From NCBI GenBank assembly GCA_000719695.1, contig JOHN01000013.1:230180-294179 (forward strand): a DNA stretch of 64,000 bases, given 5' to 3'. The stretch comes from Streptomyces sp. NRRL F-6131. GTDB taxonomy: Bacteria > Actinomycetota > Actinomycetes > Streptomycetales > Streptomycetaceae. Each line of letters starts with the position of its first letter. Position 1 is the stretch's first letter. Shown piece after piece: positions 17,203 to 27,900 of the stretch. The position numbers and the translations under genes are program-made. The notes under the pieces are model-generated. The model was not told the origin of the DNA. It searched no databases and saw only the letters and a program-made list of their open reading frames with translations.

Positions 17203-18579
17203 TCAGTCGCGGGAGATGCGCCAGTGCGACTCCGTCACCCGGTCGCCCGGCACCCAGACGTACGGGATCCGGCGGTCGCCGTCCTTCTCGTAGGTGCTGG
17301 CGTAGAGGTAGCCGCCGTAGTAGGTGTTGTTGAGCCCGATGCTGTCTCCGTCGGAGAGCACCCCGTAGCCCTTGATCTTGAGGTCGCCCGTGGCGTTCAG
17401 GTGGCAGCCCGAGATCACCTCGACGTTGCTGTTGATGGAGAGCTGCTCGCCGTACGGGCCGCGCAGTTCGCGGATCCGGACGTAGTGGTCGCTGCTCACG
17501 GCGTTGACCTGGCCGTTGGCGTCGAGGGTGCCGTCGACCGTGAGGTCGCCGCTGATCCGGGCGGAGCTCTCGGCGTAGAGACTGCTCTCGGCGGTCAGGG
17601 AGCCGTTCACGGTGAGGGCGCTCTGCGCGTAGGTGTCGCCCCGGACGGTCAGGCCGCTGCCGACGTCGGCCGAGCCGTTGACGGTGAGGGAGTTGCTCAC
17701 GGTGAGGGAGTTGCCGATCGACGCGTTGCCGCCGATCGCCAGTCCGGACTCGCCCGATATCCCGCCCTCGACCGTCAGCGCGTCCAGCGTCGGGTCCTTC
17801 ACCGTGAGGGTGAGGGCGGCGTACTGACGGATCGTCTCGAAGCCGCTGCCGGCGTCCTCGGGGGACATGGCCGCCTCCAGCGTGAAGGTGGTGTCCATGG
17901 CGAGGGCTCCGTCGGGGAGGGTGAAGGACGGCCGGGAGCCCTGGTAGACGATCTCGCCGTCCCCGTCGAACACGCGGTAGTAGGAGCCGTTGCTCTCCCA
18001 GGAGAGGTAGGGGTTGTCGCTGCTGGAGAACTTGGTCTTCGGGACGGTGGCCCGGTCGTCGTCGCGCGCCAGGAAGGCGTTCAGGTAGAAGACGGGTGCC
18101 GTGACGGGCAGCGGTACGGTCCGGCGGCGTGAAACGAAGTCGTCGGGGTCCGACGAGGTGTCGGAGTGCTCGGTGACGTGGAGGTCGAGGGTGCCGGTGC
18201 TGTCGACCAGTTCGCCGCCGACCCCGAGGTGCAGCGTGCCGTCGAACGGGTCGCCGTCGTCGCCCTGGTAGTGGAAGATCGCCCGGTAGTACAGGCCCTC
18301 GCCGGCCAGTCCCAGGTGCTTCGCGGTCACCTGGACCAGGGACCCCGTGCTCCAGTTGCCGTCCGAGGAGAAGACCGGCTTCGGGTCGTCGGTGAAGTAC
18401 GCGCCCCCGCCCGCGGCGTCGCCCGGCACGGCGATCTGGATCCAGTCGCAGTACGTGTCCTCCGCTCCCGCGGTGACGGTGATCGTGATCCGGCCCTTGG
18501 AGTCGGTGTCCGCGGTGCCCGCCTGGAGCGGTGCCGGGCTGGTGGCGACGCGGTAGGTGAGGAGGGGTTGATCGGACAT
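17203..18579 (-). CDS. Tail-fibre-like beta-repeat protein
   Basis: 458 residues. The ATG at 18579 has a perfect AGGAGG site. An N-terminal ~120-residue domain begins TYRVATSPAPLQAG, with CDWIQIAVPGD. Residues ~245-370 contain short beta-helix-like repeats (GLAIGGNASIGNSLTVSN, SLTVNGSADVGSGLTV) in which LTV/SGDLTVDGTL motifs recur about every 8-16 residues. This pattern is typical of trimeric phage tail fibres. The C-terminus (GLNNTYYGGYLYAST, YVWVPGD) could be a receptor-binding or trimer-closing tip. There is no signal peptide. It is the last gene of the upstream five-gene unit. I infer a fibre or spike-like role. Confidence 0.8.
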   Translation of the reverse strand: MSDQPLLTYRVATSPAPLQAGTADTDSKGRITITVTAGAEDTYCDWIQIAVPGDAAGGGAYFTDDPKPVFSSDGNWSTGSLVQVTAKHLGLAGEGLYYRAIFHYQGDDGDPFDGTLHLGVGGELVDSTGTLDLHVTEHSDTSSDPDDFVSRRRTVPLPVTAPVFYLNAFLARDDDRATVPKTKFSSSDNPYLSWESNGSYYRVFDGDGEIVYQGSRPSFTLPDGALAMDTTFTLEAAMSPEDAGSGFETIRQYAALTLTVKDPTLDALTVEGGISGESGLAIGGNASIGNSLTVSNSLTVNGSADVGSGLTVRGDTYAQSALTVNGSLTAESSLYAESSARISGDLTVDGTLDANGQVNAVSSDHYVRIRELRGPYGEQLSINSNVEVISGCHLNATGDLKIKGYGVLSDGDSIGLNNTYYGGYLYASTYEKDGDRRIPYVWVPGDRVTESHWRISRD

Positions 18580-18675
18580 GCGGGACCTCCTGGTGCGTAG
18601 GTGGGTGCGGACGTCGGGGGGACCGGCGGAACGGTCGGGGCAGGTGGCGCGCACCGTCCGCCGAGGTGGGTGCCC

Positions 18676-21600
18676 TCACGCGTCGGGCTCGGGGAACAGC
18701 CGGTCCGGCTCGGGGAACAGCCGGAGGAGTCCTTCCTCGAGCGTGGGCGGACGGTCCGGGAACCGGGCGTCCGCCGGCGCCGCGGTCAGGTCGTGCCGGG
18801 TCCAGGGGCCGCCCGGCGGCGGGGCCGGGCGCAGCCAGGACCAGGTGCCGTGCCGGGTGCCGGGCCGGGGGAAGGAGACGGCGCCGTCCTCGCCGCCGCC
18901 CAGGACCGGACCGAAGCGGAACAGGGCCTGGAGCCGGCGCAGCGCGCCGTCGACGTGCTGCTGCGCGACGGTGACGGAGGCCGTGGGGGTGATGCCGGTG
19001 ACGGCGTGGACGCTCGCGCGCGGGTCGACCAGCAGCAGCAGCCGGGTGGGTGCGGTGTCGCCGAAGGTCAGCTGGAGGTAGTTGGAGGCCGAGGGCGGTG
19101 CGGGGGTGCCGGGCGGGCCGATCCGGACGACGAGTTCCTGGCCGTCGTCGGGGGCCGTGACGCTGTCGAAGCGCTCGTAGTCGTAGCCGCCGCCGGGCGC
19201 GGCCCGCCAGTAGCCGATCAGGCCGTCGTCGCGGGCGGCCTGGTCGCCGAGGCGGACGGCGAACGGGTCGGCGGTGAAGGTGGGTTCGGGCGGGGCGAGG
19301 CTGGCCTGCCAGCCGGTGGCGCGCAGCGGCGGCCCGTCCAGGCTCAGCCGCAGCCGGGCCTGGACCAGTGCCAGCGGCCGCCCGACGAGCGCGGACAGCG
19401 TCTGGTCGGTGCGGCGGCCCAGCGGGTCGGTGGTCCACAGGGTGGAGTCGATGACGTCGAGGAAGGCGCTGAGGTCGGCCTCGTCGCCCAGCCGCCGCGA
19501 GCGCAGCAGGCCGGCGATCGTCGGGGCGAGCGCCGCCACCTCGTCGAGGGTGGTGAGGGTGCCGTCGGGCGGGGGTTCCCACTGGCCCCGGCGGGCGCCG
19601 GTGCCGTCGGTGAGGGCGCGGTAGCCGCCCAGGAACCGGCCCTCGGGGTCGTACAGCAGCAGGCTGCCGTCGAGGTGGTCGGGCAGCAGCCAGCCGGTGA
19701 CGGGGCTGGGGTCGGCGGCGGTCCGCACCTCCCGGGTGCCGGTGGCGGCGTCGAGGAGGTCGAAGTCGAGCCGGGCGGGCTGGAGCGGGCGCGGGGGCAG
19801 TTGGGCGACGGCGGCGACGGTCGGGGTGAGGGAGGACCCGGTGGTCAGGGCGGTGTCGACGATCAGCGGGAAGTTGCGGTAGTCGTGCAGTCCGCCTTCC
19901 TCGAGGTCGGGGCTGACCACGTCGAGGACCCGGCCGAACTTGTCGTAGAGGAAGAGGTCCGCCAGATGGATCTGGCCCTGCCGGGTCGGGTGGAACTGCG
20001 CGCTCTCGCCGCCGGGAAGGTAGGGGACGCTGGTGACCCGGCCCCGGTACCTGGGCGGCAGTCCGTCCTCGCTCGCGGCGTCGGGGTAGCCGGCGAGGCC
20101 CGCGACCTCGGAGAAGTGCCGGTCCTGGGCGGTGGGTCGACGGAACGCGCGGGTGTCCCGGGCCGCGATCCGGTCGTTGAAGCCGGTCAGTTCCTGGGCG
20201 AGGACCCCCCAGTCGCCGATCGCGTCCAGCCAGGTGTCGAGCCGGTCGCGCTGGTCGTCGGAGCCGTGCCGGGTGACGAACTCCTTCAGCCGGGCGGCGA
20301 ACAGGGTGCGCGGGTGCGGGCCGAGGGCGGAGACACCCGTGACGGCGATCTGCTTCGGCGCGGGGGCCGAGCCGGGGACGTAGTGGTAGTCGGTGCCGTC
20401 GAACGCCCAGCAGCTCCGCCCGTCGGCGGTGTGCGGGATGTGGCTGTAGGAGGTCCGCCATTCCATGAACAGCGGCTCCCAGGGCTGGCTCCAGGGGGCC
20501 AGGCCCAGCGCGGGCAGGGTGCCGGTGCAGTCCTCGGGGCGGTGCGCGGCGAGCGCGGCGCCGACGTCGGCCGCGGACACCCCGCCGCTGTTCGCGGCGA
20601 GGGCGGCGGCGTTGCCGGGGTCCAGCAGGAAGTACTCCGCGAGCAGCCCGGTCACCTCGGGCGGAAGCCCGCCGAGGCCCGGGAATGCCGGCATCGCCCC
20701 CTGTCCGGGTGTCGCCGTGAGGGTCCGGCCCCGGACCGTGACGGCGCTGACCAGCGCCGTCGGGCTGCCGTCGGCGAGCGGCCGGGCGGGAACGGGCCGG
20801 TCGGTGACGGCGTCGGACGGGGGCATGACCCCCGACACGCTCAGCACGGGGTTGACGGCGCGCCAGTACGCGGGGCGCGGCACCGCCTTGAGCGTGGCGC
20901 CCGTGGGAAGGCCCTTGGCGCGGGCGAAGGCGCTGATCCCGGCGGCCAGCGCGGCCTGGGCGTGGGGGTGCCCGCCGGTGTCGTCCGGCTGGGGCACCCT
21001 TGCCGCCAGGGTCCGTGCCTGATCGGTCCGCTCCCGGAGGGTGTGCGCGAGGGAGCCGGTGCGGGCGGGGTCCAGTTCGGCCCGGAGGTCCTCCTGGTCG
21101 GGCGCTCCCACGGGCGGCGGGTCCAGGACGCCCAGGAGGCCCTGCTTCAGCCACAGGGAGTTCAGCCGCCACTGGAGGTCGTACACCTCGCCGAGGAGGC
21201 CGTCCAGCCGGTTCTGGTCGTCGTTGAGGGTGGCGAGCCAGGCGGGCGGGACGAACGGCGCCGGCGCCGGGCCGTCGGGCGATCGGCCGTCCGTCGGGCC
21301 GTCCGGCGCCCGGCTGTCCGTCGGGCCGTCCGGCGTCGGGCTGTCCGTCGGGCCGTCCGGCGTCGGGTCGGTGGGCGTCGGGTCGGCGGGCGGGGGAGTC
21401 ACCGTCCACCGGTATCCCCCCGAGGAGGTGCCGAACGACGCCGCGTGGATCGCGCGGCGGACCCGTTCGTCCCCGCCCTTCTCGTCGGCGACGGCCAGGA
21501 GGTCGTGCAGGAACGCCCGCAGCAGCTGGATGTCCTCGGCGGCGGGGCGGGCGCCGGAGGCCCTGAGGGCGTGACCGGCCAGCGCGGTGAACGCGTCCTC

Positions 21601-22572
21601 GGTCGTACCGCCGAGGGAGACGTTCAGCGCCCCGCTGTCCTTCACGGTGTGCAGCGGGTCGGGGGAGGGCGGGTCGGGGGCGGCCGGGTCCCAGGCGACG
21701 GTCAGCGCGAGGCCCTGGTAGAGGCTGCGGACGGCCCGGGGGAGGGCGTCGTCCAGGGCCGGGTCGCCGGTGAGCCGGGGGTCCTGCCAGTCGAGCCGGG
21801 CGAGCAGATCGGCGTACGAGGTGTCCGGCGGGAGCGTGGCGAGCACGTCGGCGCCCGGATCGGAGTACCAGCCGACGACCTGGTACCCGAGGGTGTCCGC
21901 CCCGGGGAGGTCGGCGAGGTCGTCGACGAAGGAGAACACATTGGTGTTGTGCGGGGTGTAGGTGGTGAAGTACGGGTCGCCCGCGCTCATCGCGGTGAGG
22001 AACAGCGGGTCCCGCCCGGCCCGTTCCGACCACGGGTCGTCGTCGGTGTGCGGGAAGGCCAGCCCGATCGGGACCTGGGCCGACGCGGAGGTGCGGGCGC
22101 TGCGGTAGGGGTCGGCGCTGGCCCGCCAGGCGTCCAGGGTCCCGGCGCCGACCAGGTGGGAGCTGGACTCCTCGAGGACGTGCCCGTGCCGGGCGGCGTA
22201 CGAGGTGTGCGGGCAGTCGCTCTCGATCACCCAGGCCCTGACCCGGCGCCGGGCGCCGCCGCTGAACCGGGTGACCAGCCAGCGGTTGGGCAGCAGCGGG
22301 TAGTCGACCCCGCCGGTGGTCGGGTCCTCCACGCCGTGGCGCAGTCCGCGCGGCAGCGTCCAGTGCAGGTGCACCCCGGGGCGCCGGAACAGGGGGTCGT
22401 CGCTCTGCCGGTCGCCCTCGTCCGGCTCGGGGCTGGTGTAGTCGCGCAGGGCCAGGTAGTTCTGCCGCCAGGTACGGAAGCCGTCCCGGCGCAGCACCGC
22501 CTCGGTCACCACGAGCGCGTCGAGACCGACCGGTACGACGAGGGCGGGGCGGGCGCTCATGCGGGGGCTCAT
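18676..22572 (-). CDS. Conserved 1298-aa protein of unknown function (giant-protein locus)
   Basis: Start and upstream stop overlap as ATGA (22569-22572), with GGAGGAG upstream; a second ATG 12 bases later is possible. No signal peptide or transmembrane segment is seen. Recognisable blocks include LHWTLPRGLRHG and LLPNRWLVTRF near residues 66-110, FFTTYTPHNTN-type sequence, and DLFLYDKFGRVLDVVSPDL near residue 865. Residues ~390-437 are a tandem repeat linker of PDGPTDS units. Composition is mixed beta with many Trp/Tyr. It is encoded directly after the 801-aa gene and 96 bases before the tail-fibre-like gene. Probably a large structural or scaffold subunit; function unknown. Confidence 0.85.
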   Translation of the reverse strand: MSPRMSARPALVVPVGLDALVVTEAVLRRDGFRTWRQNYLALRDYTSPEPDEGDRQSDDPLFRRPGVHLHWTLPRGLRHGVEDPTTGGVDYPLLPNRWLVTRFSGGARRRVRAWVIESDCPHTSYAARHGHVLEESSSHLVGAGTLDAWRASADPYRSARTSASAQVPIGLAFPHTDDDPWSERAGRDPLFLTAMSAGDPYFTTYTPHNTNVFSFVDDLADLPGADTLGYQVVGWYSDPGADVLATLPPDTSYADLLARLDWQDPRLTGDPALDDALPRAVRSLYQGLALTVAWDPAAPDPPSPDPLHTVKDSGALNVSLGGTTEDAFTALAGHALRASGARPAAEDIQLLRAFLHDLLAVADEKGGDERVRRAIHAASFGTSSGGYRWTVTPPPADPTPTDPTPDGPTDSPTPDGPTDSRAPDGPTDGRSPDGPAPAPFVPPAWLATLNDDQNRLDGLLGEVYDLQWRLNSLWLKQGLLGVLDPPPVGAPDQEDLRAELDPARTGSLAHTLRERTDQARTLAARVPQPDDTGGHPHAQAALAAGISAFARAKGLPTGATLKAVPRPAYWRAVNPVLSVSGVMPPSDAVTDRPVPARPLADGSPTALVSAVTVRGRTLTATPGQGAMPAFPGLGGLPPEVTGLLAEYFLLDPGNAAALAANSGGVSAADVGAALAAHRPEDCTGTLPALGLAPWSQPWEPLFMEWRTSYSHIPHTADGRSCWAFDGTDYHYVPGSAPAPKQIAVTGVSALGPHPRTLFAARLKEFVTRHGSDDQRDRLDTWLDAIGDWGVLAQELTGFNDRIAARDTRAFRRPTAQDRHFSEVAGLAGYPDAASEDGLPPRYRGRVTSVPYLPGGESAQFHPTRQGQIHLADLFLYDKFGRVLDVVSPDLEEGGLHDYRNFPLIVDTALTTGSSLTPTVAAVAQLPPRPLQPARLDFDLLDAATGTREVRTAADPSPVTGWLLPDHLDGSLLLYDPEGRFLGGYRALTDGTGARRGQWEPPPDGTLTTLDEVAALAPTIAGLLRSRRLGDEADLSAFLDVIDSTLWTTDPLGRRTDQTLSALVGRPLALVQARLRLSLDGPPLRATGWQASLAPPEPTFTADPFAVRLGDQAARDDGLIGYWRAAPGGGYDYERFDSVTAPDDGQELVVRIGPPGTPAPPSASNYLQLTFGDTAPTRLLLLVDPRASVHAVTGITPTASVTVAQQHVDGALRRLQALFRFGPVLGGGEDGAVSFPRPGTRHGTWSWLRPAPPPGGPWTRHDLTAAPADARFPDRPPTLEEGLLRLFPEPDRLFPEPDA

Positions 22573-24974
22573 GCGGGGGCTCCTCCGCTCGCCGGGAACC
22601 GGTCCCCGTCCGGACCGTCGAAGCGGATCGCCTCGGGCACCTTGACCAGTTGCAGGGCGAGATCGGCCGGGCCGACCGGGCCGACCGGGGTGCCGTGGGC
22701 ACGGTCCAGGGCTTCGGTCAGCGCGGCGACCAGCGAACCGACGTCCAGGACGCGGACGTTCGGGTCGGCGGACGGCCGCAGATGGCGCAGGACGTCGAAG
22801 GTGACGTCCGTGCCGAGCTGCTCGCCCAGCGGCAGCCGGGGGCCGGCGTCCGGCAGCAGGCTGCGCAGCGGGATCAGGCCGTCGTCCTCGACCCCGAAGC
22901 GGAAGCCCTCCTGGGGTTCGGCGAGTTCGACGGTCGCGGGCACCCCGTTGAACAGGCACAGCAGCACGGACGGGGAGAGGTGCTCCATCCGCAGCACCGG
23001 CAGCGGCGCGCCCGCCGCGTCCACGGCCCGGACGGCGAGATGGGGCCAGCCGGAGACCAGCGCGGAGCGGAGCAGCAGGCCGGAGACGGCGCCGAGGGGG
23101 CGGTCGGGATCGCCCGGGTCGTCGTCGGGGGCGCCGGCCCCGGCGCCGCGCAGCGTGTCCCGGTGCCGGGCCGCCGCCCCCGCCACCTCCGCCCGCACCG
23201 CCGCGGCCACGATCTCGTCCTGGAGGGTGTCCCGGCTCGACTGGGCGCCGATCCCCAGCGCCCCGCCGATCAGCGCGTCCCGCCAGTTCGGATCGGTGAG
23301 GAAGAAGCGCAGCGACTCCGGCGGCAGCATCCGGGCGTCCGGCACCAGCCGGGTGAACGGCACCGGGACGAGCAGCAGCAGCCGGGCCAGCCAGGCCACG
23401 ACCGGTGCGAGGCGTTCCCTGAGCCCGGCGTCCTCGTCCAGCGCCCGGGCGACGGCCGTGCGGGCCGCGTCGGAGCGCAGGAAGGCCTCCAGTTCCGCGC
23501 TCGGACGGCCCGGCGCGGGCTCGGGCGCGGGCGGCGACCAGGGCTCACGGGGCCGGGCGGGCGTCGCCCCCAGGCTGCCGAGCAGCGGCCCGTCGAGCAG
23601 CGCCCCGAACGCGGCCCGCGCGGACCGGGGCGGGCCGGACGCGTCCCCGCCCCCGGCGGGCAGATGGCTGCTGGTCTCCTGGTGGTACAGGGTGTCGACC
23701 AGATCGTGGGTGGCCCGCTTGAAGGCGATCAGGTGCTGGACGTACGCCGCGTCGGCCAGCGCCAGCGACCGGCCCGTCTCGAACGCGGTGGCGAGCGACA
23801 CGTCGAAACTGCCCCAGGCGGGGTCGTAGGCGAGCAGGGCGTCCGCCGTGGTGGCGGTCGCCACCCGGTCCACGGCCGCGGGCAGGACGGGGGTGAGCGG
23901 CCCCCGGTACCAGCCGAAGGTCCGCTCGCCCGACCGGGTGCGGTACGGCAGCGGCACGTAGCCGTCGCCGATCCGCCGGGCCACCTGGCGTCGGGCGGCC
24001 GGGGTGCCGTCGCTGTCCGGGTACGGGGAGGGCAGCCGCAGCCACATCTCCTCGCGGGTCGCCCGCCGCGAGCCGTCCGGGGCGCGGGTGAGCCCTTCGG
24101 CCAGCGCCCGGAAGTGCGCGTCGCCGTCCGGGTGCGCCCAGAACGACCAGCTGCACAGCGACAGCAGCGCCACCGACGTGCGGCCCCGGAAGTCCGGGGT
24201 GCCGGGCCCGAGGAGCCGCTCGTGGCCTTCCAGGGAGACCAGGTGGACGATGTTCTTGGTGCGGGCCTCCGGTGGTGAGCCGGCCGGCGCTGCGGCCGGG
24301 AAGCGGTGGGCGGCGACGACGGCGACCAGCCCGTCCTCCTGGAGGCCGAGCACGGGCCGGTCCCCGGTGTTGGCGCCCCGGCAGTGCGCGAGGTACGGCA
24401 GCTCCGCCAGCCGGGGCGTCACCGCGGGGAACACGGCGGCCGGGATCCGGATGACCTGGCAGGGATCGTCCCGTCCGGTGTCGGACTCCAGCGGCAGCTC
24501 GGGCTTGAGCACGGCGGGATCGGTGGCGAGGAAGTCCCCCACCGTGGTCGCTTCGGTCCGGTTCGGGGAGGTGTCGCCGCCGAGCAGCTGATCGTCGGTC
24601 AGGACCAGCAGCGCCAGCCACGGCGTGCTCCGCCCCGCTCCGCGCAGCGGCCGCTCCCACGGCAGCATCGGGTCACCGAGCACCAGGTGCGGCAGCACCT
24701 CGGCGAAGCGCCCGGCGGAGGTGTCCGGCGGCTGCTTGGCGAGTACGGCGGTCGTGGTGTCGATCGCCACCTGGGGGGCGCGCACGGTGAACCGCTGCAC
24801 GGCCCGGAACGGCCCGCCGACGGTCCGCGCGCCCCCGTCCGTCCCGGTGCGCAGGGTGTGGGTGGCCTCGATCCGGTAGTCCCCGGCGGGGAGGGCCGGC
24901 AGGTAGTGGTCGTGCAGTTCGATGTCCCCGACGGGGATGGTGTCGCGGGCGGGGTGCGGCGGGCTCGCGCTCAC
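22569..24974 (-). CDS. Conserved 801-aa protein of unknown function (giant-protein locus)
   Basis: It begins at GTG 24974, 14 bases after the stop of the DUF6603 gene, with GGGAGCAGG upstream; it ends in an ATGA overlap with the next gene. No signal peptide. Conserved-looking blocks are IELHDHYLPALPAGDYRI near the N-terminus, GERTFGWYRGPLTPVLP, SFDVSLATAFETGRSLALAD, and MLPPESLRFFLTDPNW near residue 550 followed by ALIGGALGIG. The C-terminus has LLCLFNGVPATVELAEPQEG. Tight coupling on both sides implies stoichiometric co-expression with its neighbours. No enzymatic signature is seen. Confidence 0.85.
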   Translation of the reverse strand: MSASPPHPARDTIPVGDIELHDHYLPALPAGDYRIEATHTLRTGTDGGARTVGGPFRAVQRFTVRAPQVAIDTTTAVLAKQPPDTSAGRFAEVLPHLVLGDPMLPWERPLRGAGRSTPWLALLVLTDDQLLGGDTSPNRTEATTVGDFLATDPAVLKPELPLESDTGRDDPCQVIRIPAAVFPAVTPRLAELPYLAHCRGANTGDRPVLGLQEDGLVAVVAAHRFPAAAPAGSPPEARTKNIVHLVSLEGHERLLGPGTPDFRGRTSVALLSLCSWSFWAHPDGDAHFRALAEGLTRAPDGSRRATREEMWLRLPSPYPDSDGTPAARRQVARRIGDGYVPLPYRTRSGERTFGWYRGPLTPVLPAAVDRVATATTADALLAYDPAWGSFDVSLATAFETGRSLALADAAYVQHLIAFKRATHDLVDTLYHQETSSHLPAGGGDASGPPRSARAAFGALLDGPLLGSLGATPARPREPWSPPAPEPAPGRPSAELEAFLRSDAARTAVARALDEDAGLRERLAPVVAWLARLLLLVPVPFTRLVPDARMLPPESLRFFLTDPNWRDALIGGALGIGAQSSRDTLQDEIVAAAVRAEVAGAAARHRDTLRGAGAGAPDDDPGDPDRPLGAVSGLLLRSALVSGWPHLAVRAVDAAGAPLPVLRMEHLSPSVLLCLFNGVPATVELAEPQEGFRFGVEDDGLIPLRSLLPDAGPRLPLGEQLGTDVTFDVLRHLRPSADPNVRVLDVGSLVAALTEALDRAHGTPVGPVGPADLALQLVKVPEAIRFDGPDGDRFPASGGAPA

Positions 24975-24988
24975 GTGGTCCTGCTCCC

Positions 24989-27900
24989 TCACTGGGTCGG
25001 GTTCTGCACCATCGGCGCCTGGCGGAAGAAGTGGCCCGCCCCGGCCGCCAGCGCGGTCAGCGCGGTCGGGTCGGTCGGGTCGGTCGGGTCGTTCGGTGCC
25101 TCGGACGGACCGTCGAGCGGACCGGCGTCGAGCGGGCCGGCGTCGAGCAGGCCGGCGTCCACCAGCGCCGCGCGCACCTGGTCGCGCCCGGTCCGGGCCG
25201 TGCCCCGGTCGGTCTCCGCGATCCGCCGCACGCACGTGTCGTCGGGCACGGAGACGTAGTCGCGGTCGGCGACGGGGGAGGAGGGCAGCGGCGCCAGGCC
25301 GGGCGGGATCTCGTCGGCGGAGTACTCGCCGAGCGGGAACACCCCCCGGGAGTCGGCCAGTTCGGGCCGGGGCGCCCGCACGTCGTAGCCGACCGGACGG
25401 TCCGGGAGGACCTCGGCGCCGGGCGCGCCCGGGGTGTGGCTGAAGGGCGCCGGCGGGGCGCCCCACAGCGAGGCGGGCAGGTGGTGGGTGCGCGGGGTCG
25501 TCGTCCAGCCGTCCATCGGGGCCGGCTCGTCCTCGTAGTACAGCCTCAGCCGGTGCTCACCGACCAGGCCGGAGAGGTTCATGGGCCGCACGTCGACCCC
25601 GGGGCCGTCCTCGGCGCGGGGCGTGGACAGGGGGTCCCCGCCGAGGCGCAGGTGACTGGCGGGCACCGCGGACTGGGTGAAGAACCGCAGGTCACGGGCG
25701 CGGGCGTACCACGTCCTGCCGCTGTTGCCGCGGTCCTGGGGGGCGGTGTCCTCGACGGCCCCGTCGATGCCGTTGACCGGCCCGACGGCGACGACGTCGG
25801 CCGGTTCCGGCAGCAGGTCGGCGAACTCGCTCCAGCCCAGCGCCTCGGTGCCGGTGCCGGACCGGCCGGGGCCGAAGCCGATGGTCTTGGAGAAGCCGGC
25901 GAAGTGCGCGGTGACCGAGCCGCCCGTCGGCGGGCCCCACAGCTCCAGCTCGGCGCCCACCGAGGCGCTGATCGTCTTCTGGAGGATCCCGATGCCGACC
26001 GTGTAGGACGCGCCGATGCTCACCGAGATCCGGGCGGTGAAGAAGAACGGCCGCCACGACAGGAGCAGATCGGCCTGGGCGGTGAACCACGCCCGGAAGC
26101 CGCCCGCGTGGAAGTCGATGCTCAGCCTGCCCCCGGCCATCGCGCAGGAGGGCGTCACCGCGAGGTAGGCCTGCGCGGTGATGGTCAGATTGCCGCTGAC
26201 CGCCCAGTCGATGCCGAGCCGCGGCACCTCGGGGTAGGAGGCGGGTCGCTCGAAGGAGGGGTGGTAGCCGCCGAGGGTGATCACGAACTGGCCGGCGTTC
26301 GGGTGCGGCCCGAACCACAGGGCGGCGGCGAACCCGCCGGTGAGGTGGCACTCCGGGGTCAGCACGTACGACACGGGCGCGAGCTGCGCGGCCAGCTCGA
26401 AGCTCCCGGCGAGCGGCAGGACCTCCGCCTCCAGGCCCAGCTCGGCGTACACGTAGGTGCGGGTCGCGGACTCCGCCGGCATCGGCAGCTGGACGGTGGC
26501 GGTGCCGAGGAGGGCCAGCGCCGGCTCCTGGTGACCGAACTCGGCGGCCAGCAGCACCTTGGAGTTCACCACCTCGGCGATCGTGAACTCGATCCCGAGC
26601 GCCAGCCAGTAGGACCCTTCCTTCGGGGCGATCCAGGTGCGCAACGGCCCGCCCGGCACGGCGGGTTCGCGCCCCTCCAGGACCTCCAGCACCTCGGAGG
26701 GCCGCCTGGCGGCGTCCGGCCCCTGCTTGTTCAGGGTCAGCAGCGGGAACCCGGTCACCTCCCGGGCGGTCGGCAGGGTCAGCTCCCGGTTGAAGCCGAA
26801 CCCGGCCATCAGCCCCGTCACCAGGAGCGGTGGCGGCCCCCCGAGCGGCGCCTCGAGCTGGCCGAACAGGAACAGCGACGGCCAGCCGTCCGCCAACTGG
26901 GCGTACGAGCCGACGGCGGCCAGCGAGAAGTCGGGCACGGCGATGGTCGCCGTCCCGTCGAACTGGAAGAGCACCCCCTTCGCCAGCCGGCCGGGCGGGA
27001 TCCGCAGCAGCGCCCCCGCGATCTCCACCGGCGGGGCCACGTACCCCACGCCCACGCCGTCGAGCTGGAACGTGGGTGCGAACCTGTCCAGCGCCGAGCC
27101 GACCGCCAGACCGTCCAGGGACAGGGTCAGCGGCCCCAGCTGCGCCCCGGCGTCCAGGCCGAACAGCAGCGCGTTGTTCTGGTGGATCACCCCCACCCGG
27201 TCGATCCGCAGCACGCCGAGCTGCTTCTGGACCGGCACCCAGACGGCCGTCGGGGACGGGTCACCGGCCGTAGCAGGCGTGCCGGGCGTGCCGGACGAAG
27301 CCGGCTGGTCGGACGTGCCGGAGGAGCCGGTGCCCGAGGGCTCCCGGGCCGTCGACCGCCCGGTCCCTCCCGTCCGGTCGGTCTTCGTCGAGGGCACGCC
27401 GAGGGCGACCGGGGTGGTCTCCTGCCCGATCCGCAGCTCCGCCAGGGCCGCCACCCCCGCCTTCAGCCCCGCCGCCGGCAGCGGCACCACCTCCGCCCGC
27501 GCGAGCAGCCCGTTCACCACGGAGACCGACTGCGCGTCGAAGACGCCGGAGCTGTACAGGACCTGGAGGTTCTGGACCGCCAGGGTGCCGCCCGCCTCCG
27601 AGAGGAACCCGCCGACCAGGGGGAGTTCGGCGAGGTCGAAACCGGCCGAGAGGTCCACGCCGACGCAGAACCGCGCCGGGTCGCCCGCCGGCTCGACCCG
27701 GACGAACTTGGCGTCCTTCAGGCCGATCCGCAGGCTGTCGGGCACGTCCTCGGCCAGGGCGGCGGAGAAGTGCGCCACCCAGTCCCGCAGGACGATCTCG
27801 GTGCCCTCGGCGGGGCCGCGGTAGGTGGCCGCCAGGACGCCGGTGCCGGACTTCTCCTGGTCGAGGACGACGTCGAAGGTGAAGCCGTCGACGTCGAGCG

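Noticed and set aside
17069..22702. 1877-codon minus-strand frame overlapping the fibre-like and 1298-aa genes
   Set aside because: Arg/Pro/Gly-rich low-complexity translation in the wrong codon phase (G/C not at third position). The in-phase frames show recognisable blocks and good starts.
14245..23829. Two very long plus-strand open frames (1295 and 1742 codons) opposite the giant-protein genes
   Set aside because: Their translations are Gly/Val/Ala/Arg-rich with no family motifs and lack ribosome sites. They are the usual GC-rich antisense shadows of the minus-strand genes.
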